This document shows, piece after piece, positions 1 through 7,094 of a stretch of DNA of 16,139 nt. Source of the DNA: Bacillota bacterium. Its GTDB lineage: Bacteria; Bacillota; Dehalobacteriia; UBA4068. The translations under genes were made by a program, and so were the position numbers. The stretch spans positions 1 to 16,139 of the forward strand of contig JAUMYD010000022.1 in the NCBI GenBank assembly GCA_030528765.1, in the 5' to 3' direction. Each line of letters begins with the position of its first letter. The first letter of the stretch is position 1. The notes beneath the pieces are model-generated. The model searched no databases, was not told where the DNA came from, and was given only the letters and a program-made list of their open reading frames with translations.

Positions 1-2
1 AA

Positions 3-134
3 CTGCGAAAGGCAGCACGAAAACAGCTGCGGGAGCAAATGTGCAGCCTTCGAAAGGAAGCGCAGAGCATGGGCTTTTCCGAACCGGAAGTGGAGGAATT
101 GTGGCAAAGCTGCCGAGAGGAGGCGAAAGTATGA
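3..134 (+). CDS. C-terminal end of a probable GntR-family (YtrA-like) transcriptional regulator, 5' truncated by the window
   Basis: Reading from base 3, an open frame of 43 codons ends at TGA 132-134. The peptide is helical and charged, with ARKQLREQM near its start and GFSEPEVEELW near its end. This resembles the C-terminal tail of short YtrA-subfamily GntR repressors, which typically end in a two-helix dimerisation region and sit directly before an ABC ATPase gene. The stop codon overlaps the start of the next gene in an ATGA arrangement at 131-134, so the two are almost certainly translationally coupled. The DNA-binding domain is outside the window, so the family call rests on this tail plus the gene order. 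If correct, the protein would be a ligand-responsive repressor of the downstream exporter. Confidence 0.6.
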   Translation: MRKAARKQLREQMCSLRKEAQSMGFSEPEVEELWQSCREEAKV

Positions 135-1030
135 TCGAGATCCAAAACCTGAGCAAATCCTTTGAGGATGTTCTGGCAGTGAACCTGGTTTCCGTCAACA
201 TCAACAAGGGCTGTGTATTCGGGCTGCTGGGCACAAATGGCGCGGGAAAATCCACCCTGCTGCGAATGATGGCCGGCATTCTGAAGCCGGACAGTGGCCA
301 GGTCAGACTGGAGAATGAAGTGATCTTTGAAAACGATGCGGCAAAAAGCAAAATCAGCTACATCGGGGATGATCAGTATTTCTTCCCCAACAGCACCCCG
401 CTGCAGCTGGAGGAGTTTTATGCACATATCTACAGTGGCTTCGACCACCAGGAATTCCGGCGGCTGCTGGAAATATTCCACCTGGATCCAAAGCGGAAGG
501 TAAACAGCTTCTCCAAGGGCATGAAAAAACAGCTTTCCCTCTTTTTGGGCCTGGCCAGCGGCACACCCTATCTGCTCTGTGATGAGACCTTCGACGGCCT
601 GGACCCAGTGGCCCGGCAGGCAGTGAAAAGCCTTTTGGCCTCCGCCATGGCAGAGCGGGGCCTCTGCTCTGTGATCGCCTCCCACAGCCTGCGGGAGCTG
701 GAGGATATCTGTGACCACATCGGCCTGCTGCATCAGGGCGGTCTGCTGCTCTCCCGGGATCTGGAGGATATGAAGCTGAGCGTCCATAAAGTCCAGGCGG
801 TCTTCCCGGAGATCATTGGCCCGGAGCAGCTCAGCCACCTGGAGCTGGTCAGCATGAAGCAAAACGGACGTCTGCAGACCATCATCCTTCGCGGCGAACG
901 GGAGCAGGTGGAAGAAGCTATCAGCAAACTCTCCCCCATCTTTATGGAGCTGCTGCCCTTATCCTTGGAAGAAGTCTTTATTTCGGAAACGGAGGTGGCC
1001 GGTTATGCGTTCCGCGAGCTTATTTTATAG
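131..1030 (+). CDS. ABC transporter ATP-binding protein (YtrB-like exporter ATPase)
   Basis: This 299-residue protein is a complete ABC nucleotide-binding domain that powers an exporter or envelope-acting permease. The Walker A GTNGAGKST is at residues 34-42. The Q-loop glutamine is in GDDQ at about 82. The signature appears as FSKGM at about 127-131, an F-S-K-G-M variant of LSGGQ usual in YtrB/CcmA-like ATPases. The Walker B LLCDE ends with the catalytic glutamate at 152, the D-loop GLDP follows, and the switch histidine is in ASH at 185. The start at 131 is preferred over an upstream in-frame ATG at 41: it has AGAGGAGG at 116-123 with a 7-base gap, and the family begins with MIEIxNLSKSF. 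It overlaps the regulator stop by 4 bases and the permease start by 26, so all three are one operon. The substrate cannot be read from the sequence. Confidence 0.93.
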   Translation: MIEIQNLSKSFEDVLAVNLVSVNINKGCVFGLLGTNGAGKSTLLRMMAGILKPDSGQVRLENEVIFENDAAKSKISYIGDDQYFFPNSTPLQLEEFYAHIYSGFDHQEFRRLLEIFHLDPKRKVNSFSKGMKKQLSLFLGLASGTPYLLCDETFDGLDPVARQAVKSLLASAMAERGLCSVIASHSLRELEDICDHIGLLHQGGLLLSRDLEDMKLSVHKVQAVFPEIIGPEQLSHLELVSMKQNGRLQTIILRGEREQVEEAISKLSPIFMELLPLSLEEVFISETEVAGYAFRELIL

Positions 1031-3329
1031 CAGCAGTCATGTGCTGCGCCGCCGGATATGGTTTTCCCTGCTGCTGTGCGTGGCGGTATTTCTCTTCACC
1101 ATGCCTATTGCTGCGGCCTTTGGCCTGGAAGATGCAGCCGATGAATGGCTGAAGCATGCAGATGATCCTGCAGTGCAGGCCATCATTGCCAACGATGTGA
1201 ATGATCTGTTCCGGGTCACCTATGCCGGCTCCGCAATACCCCTGATCCTGGCTGCACTCTTCTCCGGCCTGATCTTCTTCGCCTACCTTTTCAACCGCAG
1301 GCGGGTGGATTTCTACCACAGCCTGCCCCTGCGCCGGGAGAAGCTCTTTCTGGCAAACTACCTGGCCGGCGCCCTGGCAGTGCTGCTGCCCTATCTGATC
1401 AATCTGCTGCTGATGTTGCTGGTCACAGCCCTGATGGGCCTGGGATCCGCCCTGCATTTTCCCACCATCCTTTCCGGCATGGGGATGAGCATCCTCTTCT
1501 TCCTGGCCATTTACAGCACAGTGGTTTTGGCAGCCATGCTCACCGGGCATCTGGTGGTGCATGTTCTCATGAGTGCCTTTCTGCTCTTCTTCATTCCGGC
1601 GGGCCTTGTGCTCTTTTATCTGATCTTCAACAGCTTCCACCCCAGCTGGTATGTGGAAACGCTGAATCTGGACCAGCTGGCGGTGAACGGTTCTCCCCTG
1701 CTCCGCTGGATCGTCAGCCTGGTCGAAGGGAATTCCTACCCGCCGGATGCGGGAACTTCCCTGCTCCTTCTGGGGATGATCCTGCTCGTAAGCAGCCTGG
1801 CGCTGCTGCTTTATAAGCACCGCCCCTCGGAATCCGCAGGAAAGGCACTGGCCTTCCCCTGGCTCCGCCCGGTGATCAAATACCCGGTGGCCCTTTACAT
1901 CATGGCCGGGGTCTCCATTGCCTTCTATGAGATCGGCGGCAAATCCTTCGCCTGGTTCCTCATTGGCGCTGTGCTGAGCGGCCTCATCAGCTGCCAGGCG
2001 CTGGAAATGCTCTATCGCTTTGATTTCTCCTCCATCCGCCGGAAATTCCTGCCCGGCTGCGGCCTGATCCTCCTTTTCTGTGCCATCTGCACCTGCGGAT
2101 TCCTGGACGTGGGCGGCTTTAACAGCTACATTCCGAAAGAGGAGAAAATCGAGAGAATCGAAGTTCAGTTCCATGGGATCCTGGATGAGACGGCAGGCCA
2201 TCTCTATCAATCCAATCCCTCCTATGTTTCCTACCTCTCCCCCCACAGCAATCCCTATTATGGCATCAACACCGGGGATGGAGCCACTCTGGACGGGGAA
2301 AAACAGCTGCGAAAGGATGTAGAGCGGCTGACGGAAAAGGATCCGCTGCAGCATTACGCGGTGCAGACGGAGGAAGGCAAAGCTGCTGTGCTGGAGCTGG
2401 TACGCAGCCATGTGGAGCGAATGGAAAACGGCGCGGAAAGCTACTATATCGATTATGAATATGAAGATGAAAACGGTGAGATCAAGCAGGGCCGGGAGGG
2501 CGATTACGGCCTGAGAAGATTCTACATCACCGTCCGCTATGAGCTGCGCAGCGGTAGAACAGTGGCCCGGCACTATGGGGATTGGCCTCTCTACGCCTGT
2601 GACCATGAGGAAGCCATTGGTGCCATCCTGGCAGATGAAAGCTACCGCCACAGCATATATCGCCTTTTTGCTGTCCCGGCAGAGCAGGTCTGGATCGAGA
2701 CGGTGACAGCCAGTGAAAACAGCAATGCCCGGGACAGCCACTATCCTGTTTCACAGAAAAGCACAGCCCACATCCTGGAGACTATGGAAAAAGAGCTCCG
2801 CACCCTGGATTGGGAGATGCTGCGCAGAGAGGTGCCCATCGGCCAGATCAATCTGCGGGTTTACGCAGGGGAGCTTCCGGAGAAGCCCAATGAGAGCTAC
2901 CGGCCCTATCTCGGCTACAGCTACTATCTCTACCCATCCATGCAGGAGAGTATCGCCGCCCTGGAGGAGCTGGGGCTGGGACTCACAGCAGAGGATTTCC
3001 TGCCGAACTATGAGGAAGTCGTTTCCCTGCAGCTCGTCCAGCATTATCCGAAGCTGCGCTATTATAAGGCTTCTGACCTGCAGATAGAGAATGCTTTCGA
3101 AGAGACGATCCCCGCCGCCAGCACAAGGGAATGGCCCCAGCCGGTGGATCGATCGGCAGATGCGGAGCAAAAGATCACCGACCCGGAGGAGATCCGCTAT
3201 TGGTTGGATCAGAGCTTCGTCCGTCCGGGCCTGGTGGATTACGATACCATGCGGGAGATCCTGGTGACCTACAAGGACCGCTATGGTGAGGAATATTACC
3301 AAACCCGCAGACTGCCCCACCCCCAATAA
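1005..3329 (+). CDS. ABC transporter permease with large C-terminal soluble domain (GntR/YtrB-linked type)
   Basis: The 774-residue protein begins inside the ATPase gene, with GGAGGTGG at 991-998 six bases before ATG 1005. Roughly nine hydrophobic segments lie in residues 19-366: near 19-40, 77-96, 118-147, 158-180, 186-208, 251-270, 290-308, 314-334 and 349-366. After the second segment the motif FYHSLPLRREKLF matches the coupling region typical of ABC-2-like permeases partnered with YtrB-type ATPases. Residues from about 370 to 774 contain no membrane span and are rich in Tyr and Glu, so they probably form a soluble domain, perhaps the extracytoplasmic domain that Pfam calls DUF6449; that name is from memory and unverified. 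It is the membrane half of the exporter. Related systems respond to envelope stress or antimicrobial compounds, but the substrate here is unknown. Confidence 0.85.
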   Translation: MRSASLFYSSSHVLRRRIWFSLLLCVAVFLFTMPIAAAFGLEDAADEWLKHADDPAVQAIIANDVNDLFRVTYAGSAIPLILAALFSGLIFFAYLFNRRRVDFYHSLPLRREKLFLANYLAGALAVLLPYLINLLLMLLVTALMGLGSALHFPTILSGMGMSILFFLAIYSTVVLAAMLTGHLVVHVLMSAFLLFFIPAGLVLFYLIFNSFHPSWYVETLNLDQLAVNGSPLLRWIVSLVEGNSYPPDAGTSLLLLGMILLVSSLALLLYKHRPSESAGKALAFPWLRPVIKYPVALYIMAGVSIAFYEIGGKSFAWFLIGAVLSGLISCQALEMLYRFDFSSIRRKFLPGCGLILLFCAICTCGFLDVGGFNSYIPKEEKIERIEVQFHGILDETAGHLYQSNPSYVSYLSPHSNPYYGINTGDGATLDGEKQLRKDVERLTEKDPLQHYAVQTEEGKAAVLELVRSHVERMENGAESYYIDYEYEDENGEIKQGREGDYGLRRFYITVRYELRSGRTVARHYGDWPLYACDHEEAIGAILADESYRHSIYRLFAVPAEQVWIETVTASENSNARDSHYPVSQKSTAHILETMEKELRTLDWEMLRREVPIGQINLRVYAGELPEKPNESYRPYLGYSYYLYPSMQESIAALEELGLGLTAEDFLPNYEEVVSLQLVQHYPKLRYYKASDLQIENAFEETIPAASTREWPQPVDRSADAEQKITDPEEIRYWLDQSFVRPGLVDYDTMREILVTYKDRYGEEYYQTRRLPHPQ

Positions 3330-3408
3330 TGTTCATAAGTTTGGGCGGCACCCCCACGTGCACCGCCTGATGCCGGAAAATGCCACTCGCATTTCCATTT
3401 CCCCCAAA

Positions 3409-3437
3409 GCAGGCCGCTCCCCAGCGGCCTGCTTTTT
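3409..3437 (+). terminator. Intrinsic terminator of the GntR-ABC operon
   Basis: GCAGGCCGCT (3409-3418) pairs perfectly with AGCGGCCTGC (3423-3432) around a CCCC loop. TTTTT follows at 3433-3437. It lies 80 bases after the permease stop and separates this operon from the ctsR promoter. Confidence 0.92.
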
Positions 3438-3470
3438 CGCAAGAAAAGCAAAAGGCCAGATAAAGCATTT

Positions 3471-3498
3471 GGTCAAAAATTCTTTAAAAAATTTGACC
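3471..3498. promoter_or_regulatory. Inverted pair of CtsR-type heptads upstream of the ctsR promoter
   Basis: GGTCAAA at 3471-3477 and TTTGACC at 3492-3498 are perfect CtsR heptads facing each other, separated by 14 mostly A/T bases. Known CtsR operators are two direct heptads three bases apart, so this convergent arrangement is not the standard box. It may be an extra weak binding site, or one half may pair with neighbouring sites. It lies immediately upstream of the -35 element. Confidence 0.5.
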
Positions 3499-3505
3499 TT
3501 CAGCT

Positions 3506-3522
3506 ATTGACTTTTTCTGACC
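3506..3522 (-). promoter_or_regulatory. CtsR operator overlapping the -35 element
   Basis: On the plus strand the site reads ATTGACT-TTT-TCTGACC. This is the reverse complement of the CtsR box (A/G)GTCAAA-NAN-(A/G)GTCAAA, with one mismatch in each heptad. The three-base spacer fits. The first heptad contains the -35 hexamer. Confidence 0.7.
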
Positions 3523-3535
3523 TTCCCCCTATACT
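3507..3535 (+). promoter_or_regulatory. Sigma-A-type promoter of the ctsR-clpC operon
   Basis: The -35 TTGACT (3507-3512) and -10 TATACT (3530-3535) are separated by exactly 17 bases. Transcription would start near 3542, leaving a leader of about 90 bases before ctsR. CtsR heptads overlap the -35 and lie directly after the -10, so bound repressor should block polymerase. Confidence 0.88.
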
Positions 3536-3537
3536 AT

Positions 3538-3554
3538 AGTCAAAGAAGATCAAA
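3538..3554 (+). promoter_or_regulatory. CtsR operator at the transcription start
   Basis: The site reads AGTCAAA-GAA-GATCAAA. It matches the CtsR consensus (A/G)GTCAAA-NAN-(A/G)GTCAAA at every defined position except one (A for G in the second heptad). It begins two bases after the -10 hexamer and covers the expected start site, an ideal place for autorepression by the ctsR product encoded just downstream. Confidence 0.88.
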
Positions 3555-3589
3555 AAATCTTCTGCCCATAAAAATCAAAACCTTGGGCA
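3544..3589 (+). other. Two hairpins in the ctsR 5' leader
   Basis: AGAAGAT (3544-3550) pairs with ATCTTCT (3557-3563) around a CAAAAA loop. TGCCCA (3563-3568) pairs with TGGGCA (3584-3589) around a 15-base A-rich loop. Neither is followed by a U tract, so they are not terminators. The first overlaps the CtsR operator. They may stabilise the transcript's 5' end or be incidental. Confidence 0.4.
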
Positions 3590-3634
3590 TGTTAAAAAAC
3601 GGCTTTGCTGCTGCAGACCGCAAGGAGGCAGTTT

Positions 3635-4102
3635 ATGTCTACATTATCCAATCAAATCGAAGCATATCTGAAGCAAATGCTTTCCTCCTCCGAAGGGGGG
3701 ATCATTGAGCTGAAAAGAAGTGATCTGGCAGGAGCCTTCATGTGCGTTCCTTCCCAGATCAATTATGTACTGGAGACCCGCTTCTCCCCAAAGCAGGGCT
3801 ACATGGTGGAAAGTCGCCGGGGCGGCGGGGGCTATGTGCGCATCATCCGCCTTTCCATGGAAAACGAAAATGATCTCAGCGCCCTGCTGGACAGTGTGAA
3901 GGATCAGCGGGTCAGCCGGCAAAGCGGCAATAAGCTGCTGGAACGGCTGATGGAAGAAGAATTTCTGACAAAACGGGAGGGCATGCTGGTGGCGGCTCTG
4001 CTGAACGATGCGGTGCTGAAATCCGTGCCCGACCCGGATGCTCTGCGCTGCCGTATGCTCAACAATGTGCTGCAGCTCCTGCTGCGGGATGATTTTATTT
4101 AA
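3635..4102 (+). CDS. ctsR: Transcriptional repressor CtsR of class III heat-shock genes
   Basis: This 155-residue protein matches CtsR in length and layout. An N-terminal winged helix-turn-helix begins MSTLSNQIEAYLKQML and continues through the recognition region CVPSQINYVLETRF. The wing carries the hallmark RGGGGYVRI near residues 65-73, the glycine-rich tip that inserts into the minor groove and senses heat in known CtsR proteins. The C-terminal half is the helical dimerisation domain. The start at 3635 is chosen over the in-frame ATG at 3605 because AAGGAGG lies at 3622-3628 and the family begins here. CtsR heptads in its own promoter imply autorepression, with clpC as the co-transcribed target. 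In Bacillus, McsB and ClpCP control CtsR activity and stability; no separate mcsA or mcsB follows here. Confidence 0.96.
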   Translation: MSTLSNQIEAYLKQMLSSSEGGIIELKRSDLAGAFMCVPSQINYVLETRFSPKQGYMVESRRGGGGYVRIIRLSMENENDLSALLDSVKDQRVSRQSGNKLLERLMEEEFLTKREGMLVAALLNDAVLKSVPDPDALRCRMLNNVLQLLLRDDFI

Positions 4103-4130
4103 GCAAAGCTGTTTCCAGAACTGTGAATAA

Positions 4131-4155
4131 GCCAAAGGCGAAGATCTCGCCTGGC
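4131..4155 (+). other. Hairpin between ctsR and clpC
   Basis: AGGCGA (4136-4141) pairs with TCGCCT (4147-4152) around a five-base loop. GCC (4131-4133) and GGC (4153-4155) extend the stem past a two-base bulge. No U tract follows, so read-through into clpC is expected. It could set relative expression or be an mRNA processing site. Confidence 0.45.
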
Positions 4156-4179
4156 ATCATGATAAAGAGGTGAATGATC

Positions 4180-6942
4180 ATGTTATGTGAAAAATGTCAA
4201 GAAAGAGAAGCAAATGTCCGTATCACTACCATCAACAACGGCAAAAAGGAGACCCACTACCTCTGCGAACGCTGCGCTGCCCAGAGCGGGCAGGTGAACC
4301 TGCTGAGCGATGGCGGGCTGGGGCGCTTTCTGAACAATTTCCTCAGCGGCGCACCGCAGGGTGTGGGCGTAAACAGACTGAGCAACCGCCTGACCCAGCG
4401 CGCCCGTATTGCACTGGCCTTCAGCGAGAAGATCGCTAAGGAAAGACACAGCGCCTATATCAACACAGAGCATATCCTGCTGGGGCTTTTCCAGGTACAT
4501 GAGGGGCTGGCCCAGAAGATATTGGAAGAGCTGGGGCTGAATGAAGAGGTATTGGCTGAGGCCATCGATGACGAAGCAAACCGGGGCGAGCGCTTTTTGG
4601 GCTTCTCCCCCACCGCAAAGCACGCCTTGCAGCTGGCTGTGGAGGAAGCCCAGCGCATGAAGGTAAACTTTGTAGATACAGAACACCTGCTGCTGGGCCT
4701 TTCTGCCGAAGAGGAAAGCTTTGCCTCCCACTGGCTGCTGGATATGGCAGAGGCAAATACCAGGCAGCTGCGGCAGATGCTGCTGGGGCTGATCCGGCAG
4801 AGCAGCGGCCAGCAGGGCAAATCTGAAGATTACGAAGCCGGGGAAGCCTATGAGGAGGAGGGCGAAAATGGCCCGGCTCCCAGCGGCAAAAAGAAAAGCA
4901 AGACCCCGGCTCTGGATAAATTCGGCCGCGACCTGACGGAGCTGGCCCGCCAGGAGAAGCTGGATCCGGTGATCGGCCGAGAAAAGGAGATCGAGCGAGT
5001 GATCGAGATCCTTTCCCGCCGCACCAAGAATAACCCGGTGATCGTCGGCGAGCCCGGCGTGGGCAAAACCGCTATCGTGGAAGGCCTGGCTCAGATGATC
5101 GTGGAAAGCCGGGTGCCGGAGACCCTGATCGGCAAACGTGTCATCAGCATGGATATGTCCGGCATGCTGGCCGGCAGCAAATACCGGGGCGAATTTGAGG
5201 AGCGCATGAAAAAAATGGTGGATGAGATCCGCGCCAATAAGGACGTGATCCTCTTCATCGATGAGCTGCATACCCTGGTGGGTGCAGGCGCAGCAGAAGG
5301 CGCCATTGACGCAGCGAATATCCTCAAGCCGGTGCTATCCCGCGGGGAAATGCAGTGTGTGGGTGCCACCACCCTGGATGAATACCGCAAATATATCGAA
5401 AAAGATACCGCGCTGGAGCGCCGCTTCCAGCCGGTGACCGTGGGCGAACCCTCCGAAGAGGATGCTATTCAGATTCTCTTCGGTCTGCGTGACCGCTATG
5501 AGGCCCACCACCGGGTGCAGATCACGGATGAGGCTCTGGCTGCTGCGGTGCGGCTCTCCGCCCGCTATATCTCTGATCGCTTCCTGCCGGATAAGGCCAT
5601 CGACCTGGTGGATGAAGCCGCCAGCCGGGTAAGACTGGCAGCCTACACCGCACCGCCCGACCTGCGGGAGCTGGAAAACAAGCTGGCACAGGTGCAAAAA
5701 GAGAAGGAAGCCGCGGTCAACGCCCAGGAATTCGAGCAGGCCGCGCATCTGCGGGACCGGGAGAAGGAGCTCACCGCCCAGCTGGAGGAAGGCCGCAAGG
5801 GCTGGCAGAAATCCAACACCACGAAAACCCAGGTGGTGGATGCGGAAGCCATCGCCCAGGTGCTCTCCAACTGGACAGGCGTACCGGTCTCCCGTCTGAC
5901 CCAGCAGGAGGCGGAAAAGCTGCTCCACCTGGAGGAGCTGCTGCATGAACGTGTGGTGGGGCAGGAGGAAGCGGTAAAGAGCATTGCTCGTGCTGTCCGC
6001 CGGGCCAGAGCAGGCTTGAAGGACGCAAAACGTCCCATTGGCAGCTTCATCTTCCTTGGCCCCACCGGCGTGGGCAAGACCGAGCTGGCTAAGGCACTGG
6101 CCAATGTGATGTTCGGCTCCGATGACGCCATGGTGCGCATCGACATGAGCGAATATATGGAAAAATTCGCCGTATCCCGCCTTGTTGGCGCACCCCCTGG
6201 CTATGTGGGCTATGATGAAGGCGGTCAGCTTACGGAAGCCGTTCGGCGCCGTCCCTATTGTGTGGTGCTGCTGGATGAGATCGAAAAGGCACACCCGGAT
6301 GTGTTCAACATCCTTTTGCAGGTGCTGGAGGATGGCCGCCTGACAGACAGCAACGGGCACACGGTGGATTTTCGGAATACAATCATCATCATGACCAGCA
6401 ACGTGGGAGCCACTGCCGTAAACCGGGCCAGAGCCCTGGGCTTTGGGGTCAACGAAAACGAGCAGGCAGAGGCAGATTACAAATCCATGAAGGAACGTAT
6501 GCTCACTGAGCTGAAAAACGTGTTCCGCCCGGAATTCCTGAACCGCGTAGATGACAATATCGTTTTCCACCCCCTGAAGGAGGAGCAGATCTGTGATATC
6601 GCCCGCCTGATGGTGAAGGAGCTGAAGCACAGGCTGGAGCGGCAGGGCCTCAGCATGGAGCTGGAGGAGGATGCCTATAAATTCCTGGCCGAAGAAGGCT
6701 TCGACAACGTATACGGTGCGCGTCCCCTGCGCCGGGCCATCCTGCGGATGATCGAAGACCCCATCAGCGAAGCCATCCTCTCCGGGGAATACCGGGAGGG
6801 AGACCGTATCCTGCTTCGTTTGGAAGAGGGGCAGCTCGCATTCCACAAAGAGAGCCCGTCCCCACGCAGGCAGGTGGAAGAGCTGCGGGCAGCCGGGGAG
6901 GAAAGCAGCCCGACAGAGGGAAACAGCACCGCAAAAGAATAA
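4180..6942 (+). CDS. clpC: ClpC-type AAA+ unfoldase with an N-terminal McsA-like zinc finger
   Basis: This 920-residue Hsp100 protein unfolds substrates and feeds them to ClpP in the cytoplasm. In order: a zinc finger with Cys 3, 6, 29 and 32 (CEKC and CERC), resembling the start of McsA; two Clp N-domain repeats to about residue 205; an acidic/lysine-rich linker; AAA-1 with Walker A GEPGVGKT at 290-297 and Walker B FIDE ending at 362; a coiled middle domain with a UVR-like stretch near 495-545; and AAA-2 with Walker A GPTGVGKT at 627-634 and Walker B LLDE ending at 700. The ClpP-docking loop LGF is at 753-755, and FRPEFLNR and YGARPLRR lie toward the C-terminus. ATG 4180 is preferred over ATG 4174 because AAGAGGTG (4165-4172) sits 7 bases upstream of 4180 and only one base from 4174. 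Ordinary ClpC is about 810 residues, so the finger and linkers explain much of the extra length. It is co-transcribed with ctsR, and no stand-alone mcsA or mcsB is present. Confidence 0.95.
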   Translation: MLCEKCQEREANVRITTINNGKKETHYLCERCAAQSGQVNLLSDGGLGRFLNNFLSGAPQGVGVNRLSNRLTQRARIALAFSEKIAKERHSAYINTEHILLGLFQVHEGLAQKILEELGLNEEVLAEAIDDEANRGERFLGFSPTAKHALQLAVEEAQRMKVNFVDTEHLLLGLSAEEESFASHWLLDMAEANTRQLRQMLLGLIRQSSGQQGKSEDYEAGEAYEEEGENGPAPSGKKKSKTPALDKFGRDLTELARQEKLDPVIGREKEIERVIEILSRRTKNNPVIVGEPGVGKTAIVEGLAQMIVESRVPETLIGKRVISMDMSGMLAGSKYRGEFEERMKKMVDEIRANKDVILFIDELHTLVGAGAAEGAIDAANILKPVLSRGEMQCVGATTLDEYRKYIEKDTALERRFQPVTVGEPSEEDAIQILFGLRDRYEAHHRVQITDEALAAAVRLSARYISDRFLPDKAIDLVDEAASRVRLAAYTAPPDLRELENKLAQVQKEKEAAVNAQEFEQAAHLRDREKELTAQLEEGRKGWQKSNTTKTQVVDAEAIAQVLSNWTGVPVSRLTQQEAEKLLHLEELLHERVVGQEEAVKSIARAVRRARAGLKDAKRPIGSFIFLGPTGVGKTELAKALANVMFGSDDAMVRIDMSEYMEKFAVSRLVGAPPGYVGYDEGGQLTEAVRRRPYCVVLLDEIEKAHPDVFNILLQVLEDGRLTDSNGHTVDFRNTIIIMTSNVGATAVNRARALGFGVNENEQAEADYKSMKERMLTELKNVFRPEFLNRVDDNIVFHPLKEEQICDIARLMVKELKHRLERQGLSMELEEDAYKFLAEEGFDNVYGARPLRRAILRMIEDPISEAILSGEYREGDRILLRLEEGQLAFHKESPSPRRQVEELRAAGEESSPTEGNSTAKE

Positions 6943-6964
6943 GTGCCGCGGAGAAGCTGAAAAC

Positions 6965-7005
6965 AAGCAGCCGGAAGAGAAAATTTTCTCTTCCGGCTGC
7001 TTTTT
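6965..7005 (+). terminator. Terminator of the ctsR-clpC operon
   Basis: A perfect 19-base-arm inverted repeat spans 6965-7002, centred between 6983 and 6984. It includes AGCAGCCGGAAGAG and its complement and runs into TTTTT at 7001-7005. It lies 22 bases after the clpC stop. The perfect symmetry would give a very stable hairpin. Confidence 0.92.
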
Positions 7006-7024
7006 CCTTCCGGGAAGAGGCGGC

Positions 7025-7053
7025 TTGTGCAGCCCTTTCTTTTTTGCTATACT
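7025..7053 (+). promoter_or_regulatory. Promoter of the duplicated-domain lipoprotein gene
   Basis: The -35 TTGTGC (7025-7030) and -10 TATACT (7048-7053) are 17 bases apart and follow the clpC terminator. The leader would be about 35 bases, with a GGGGGTG ribosome binding site before ATG 7095. Confidence 0.7.
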
Positions 7054-7094
7054 GTAAGCAGTTACTGCAGAAAAAGAAAATCGGGGGTGAAGGT

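Noticed and set aside
41..130. An upstream in-frame start at 41 extending the ABC ATPase by 30 residues
   Set aside because: This segment is the overlapping 3' end of the regulator in another frame. The ATPase family begins at residue 131-133 and has an ideally spaced AGAGGAGG.
1020..2741. A 573-codon antisense frame inside the ABC permease gene
   Set aside because: It is codon-aligned with the permease and rich in Gln/His/Gly as expected for a mirror of Leu/Val/Ala codons. The forward frame has clear membrane spans and a good start.
5335..6966. A 543-codon antisense frame inside clpC
   Set aside because: It is a codon-aligned mirror of ClpC, whose AAA+ motifs are complete on the plus strand. 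Its N-terminal part runs through the clpC terminator.
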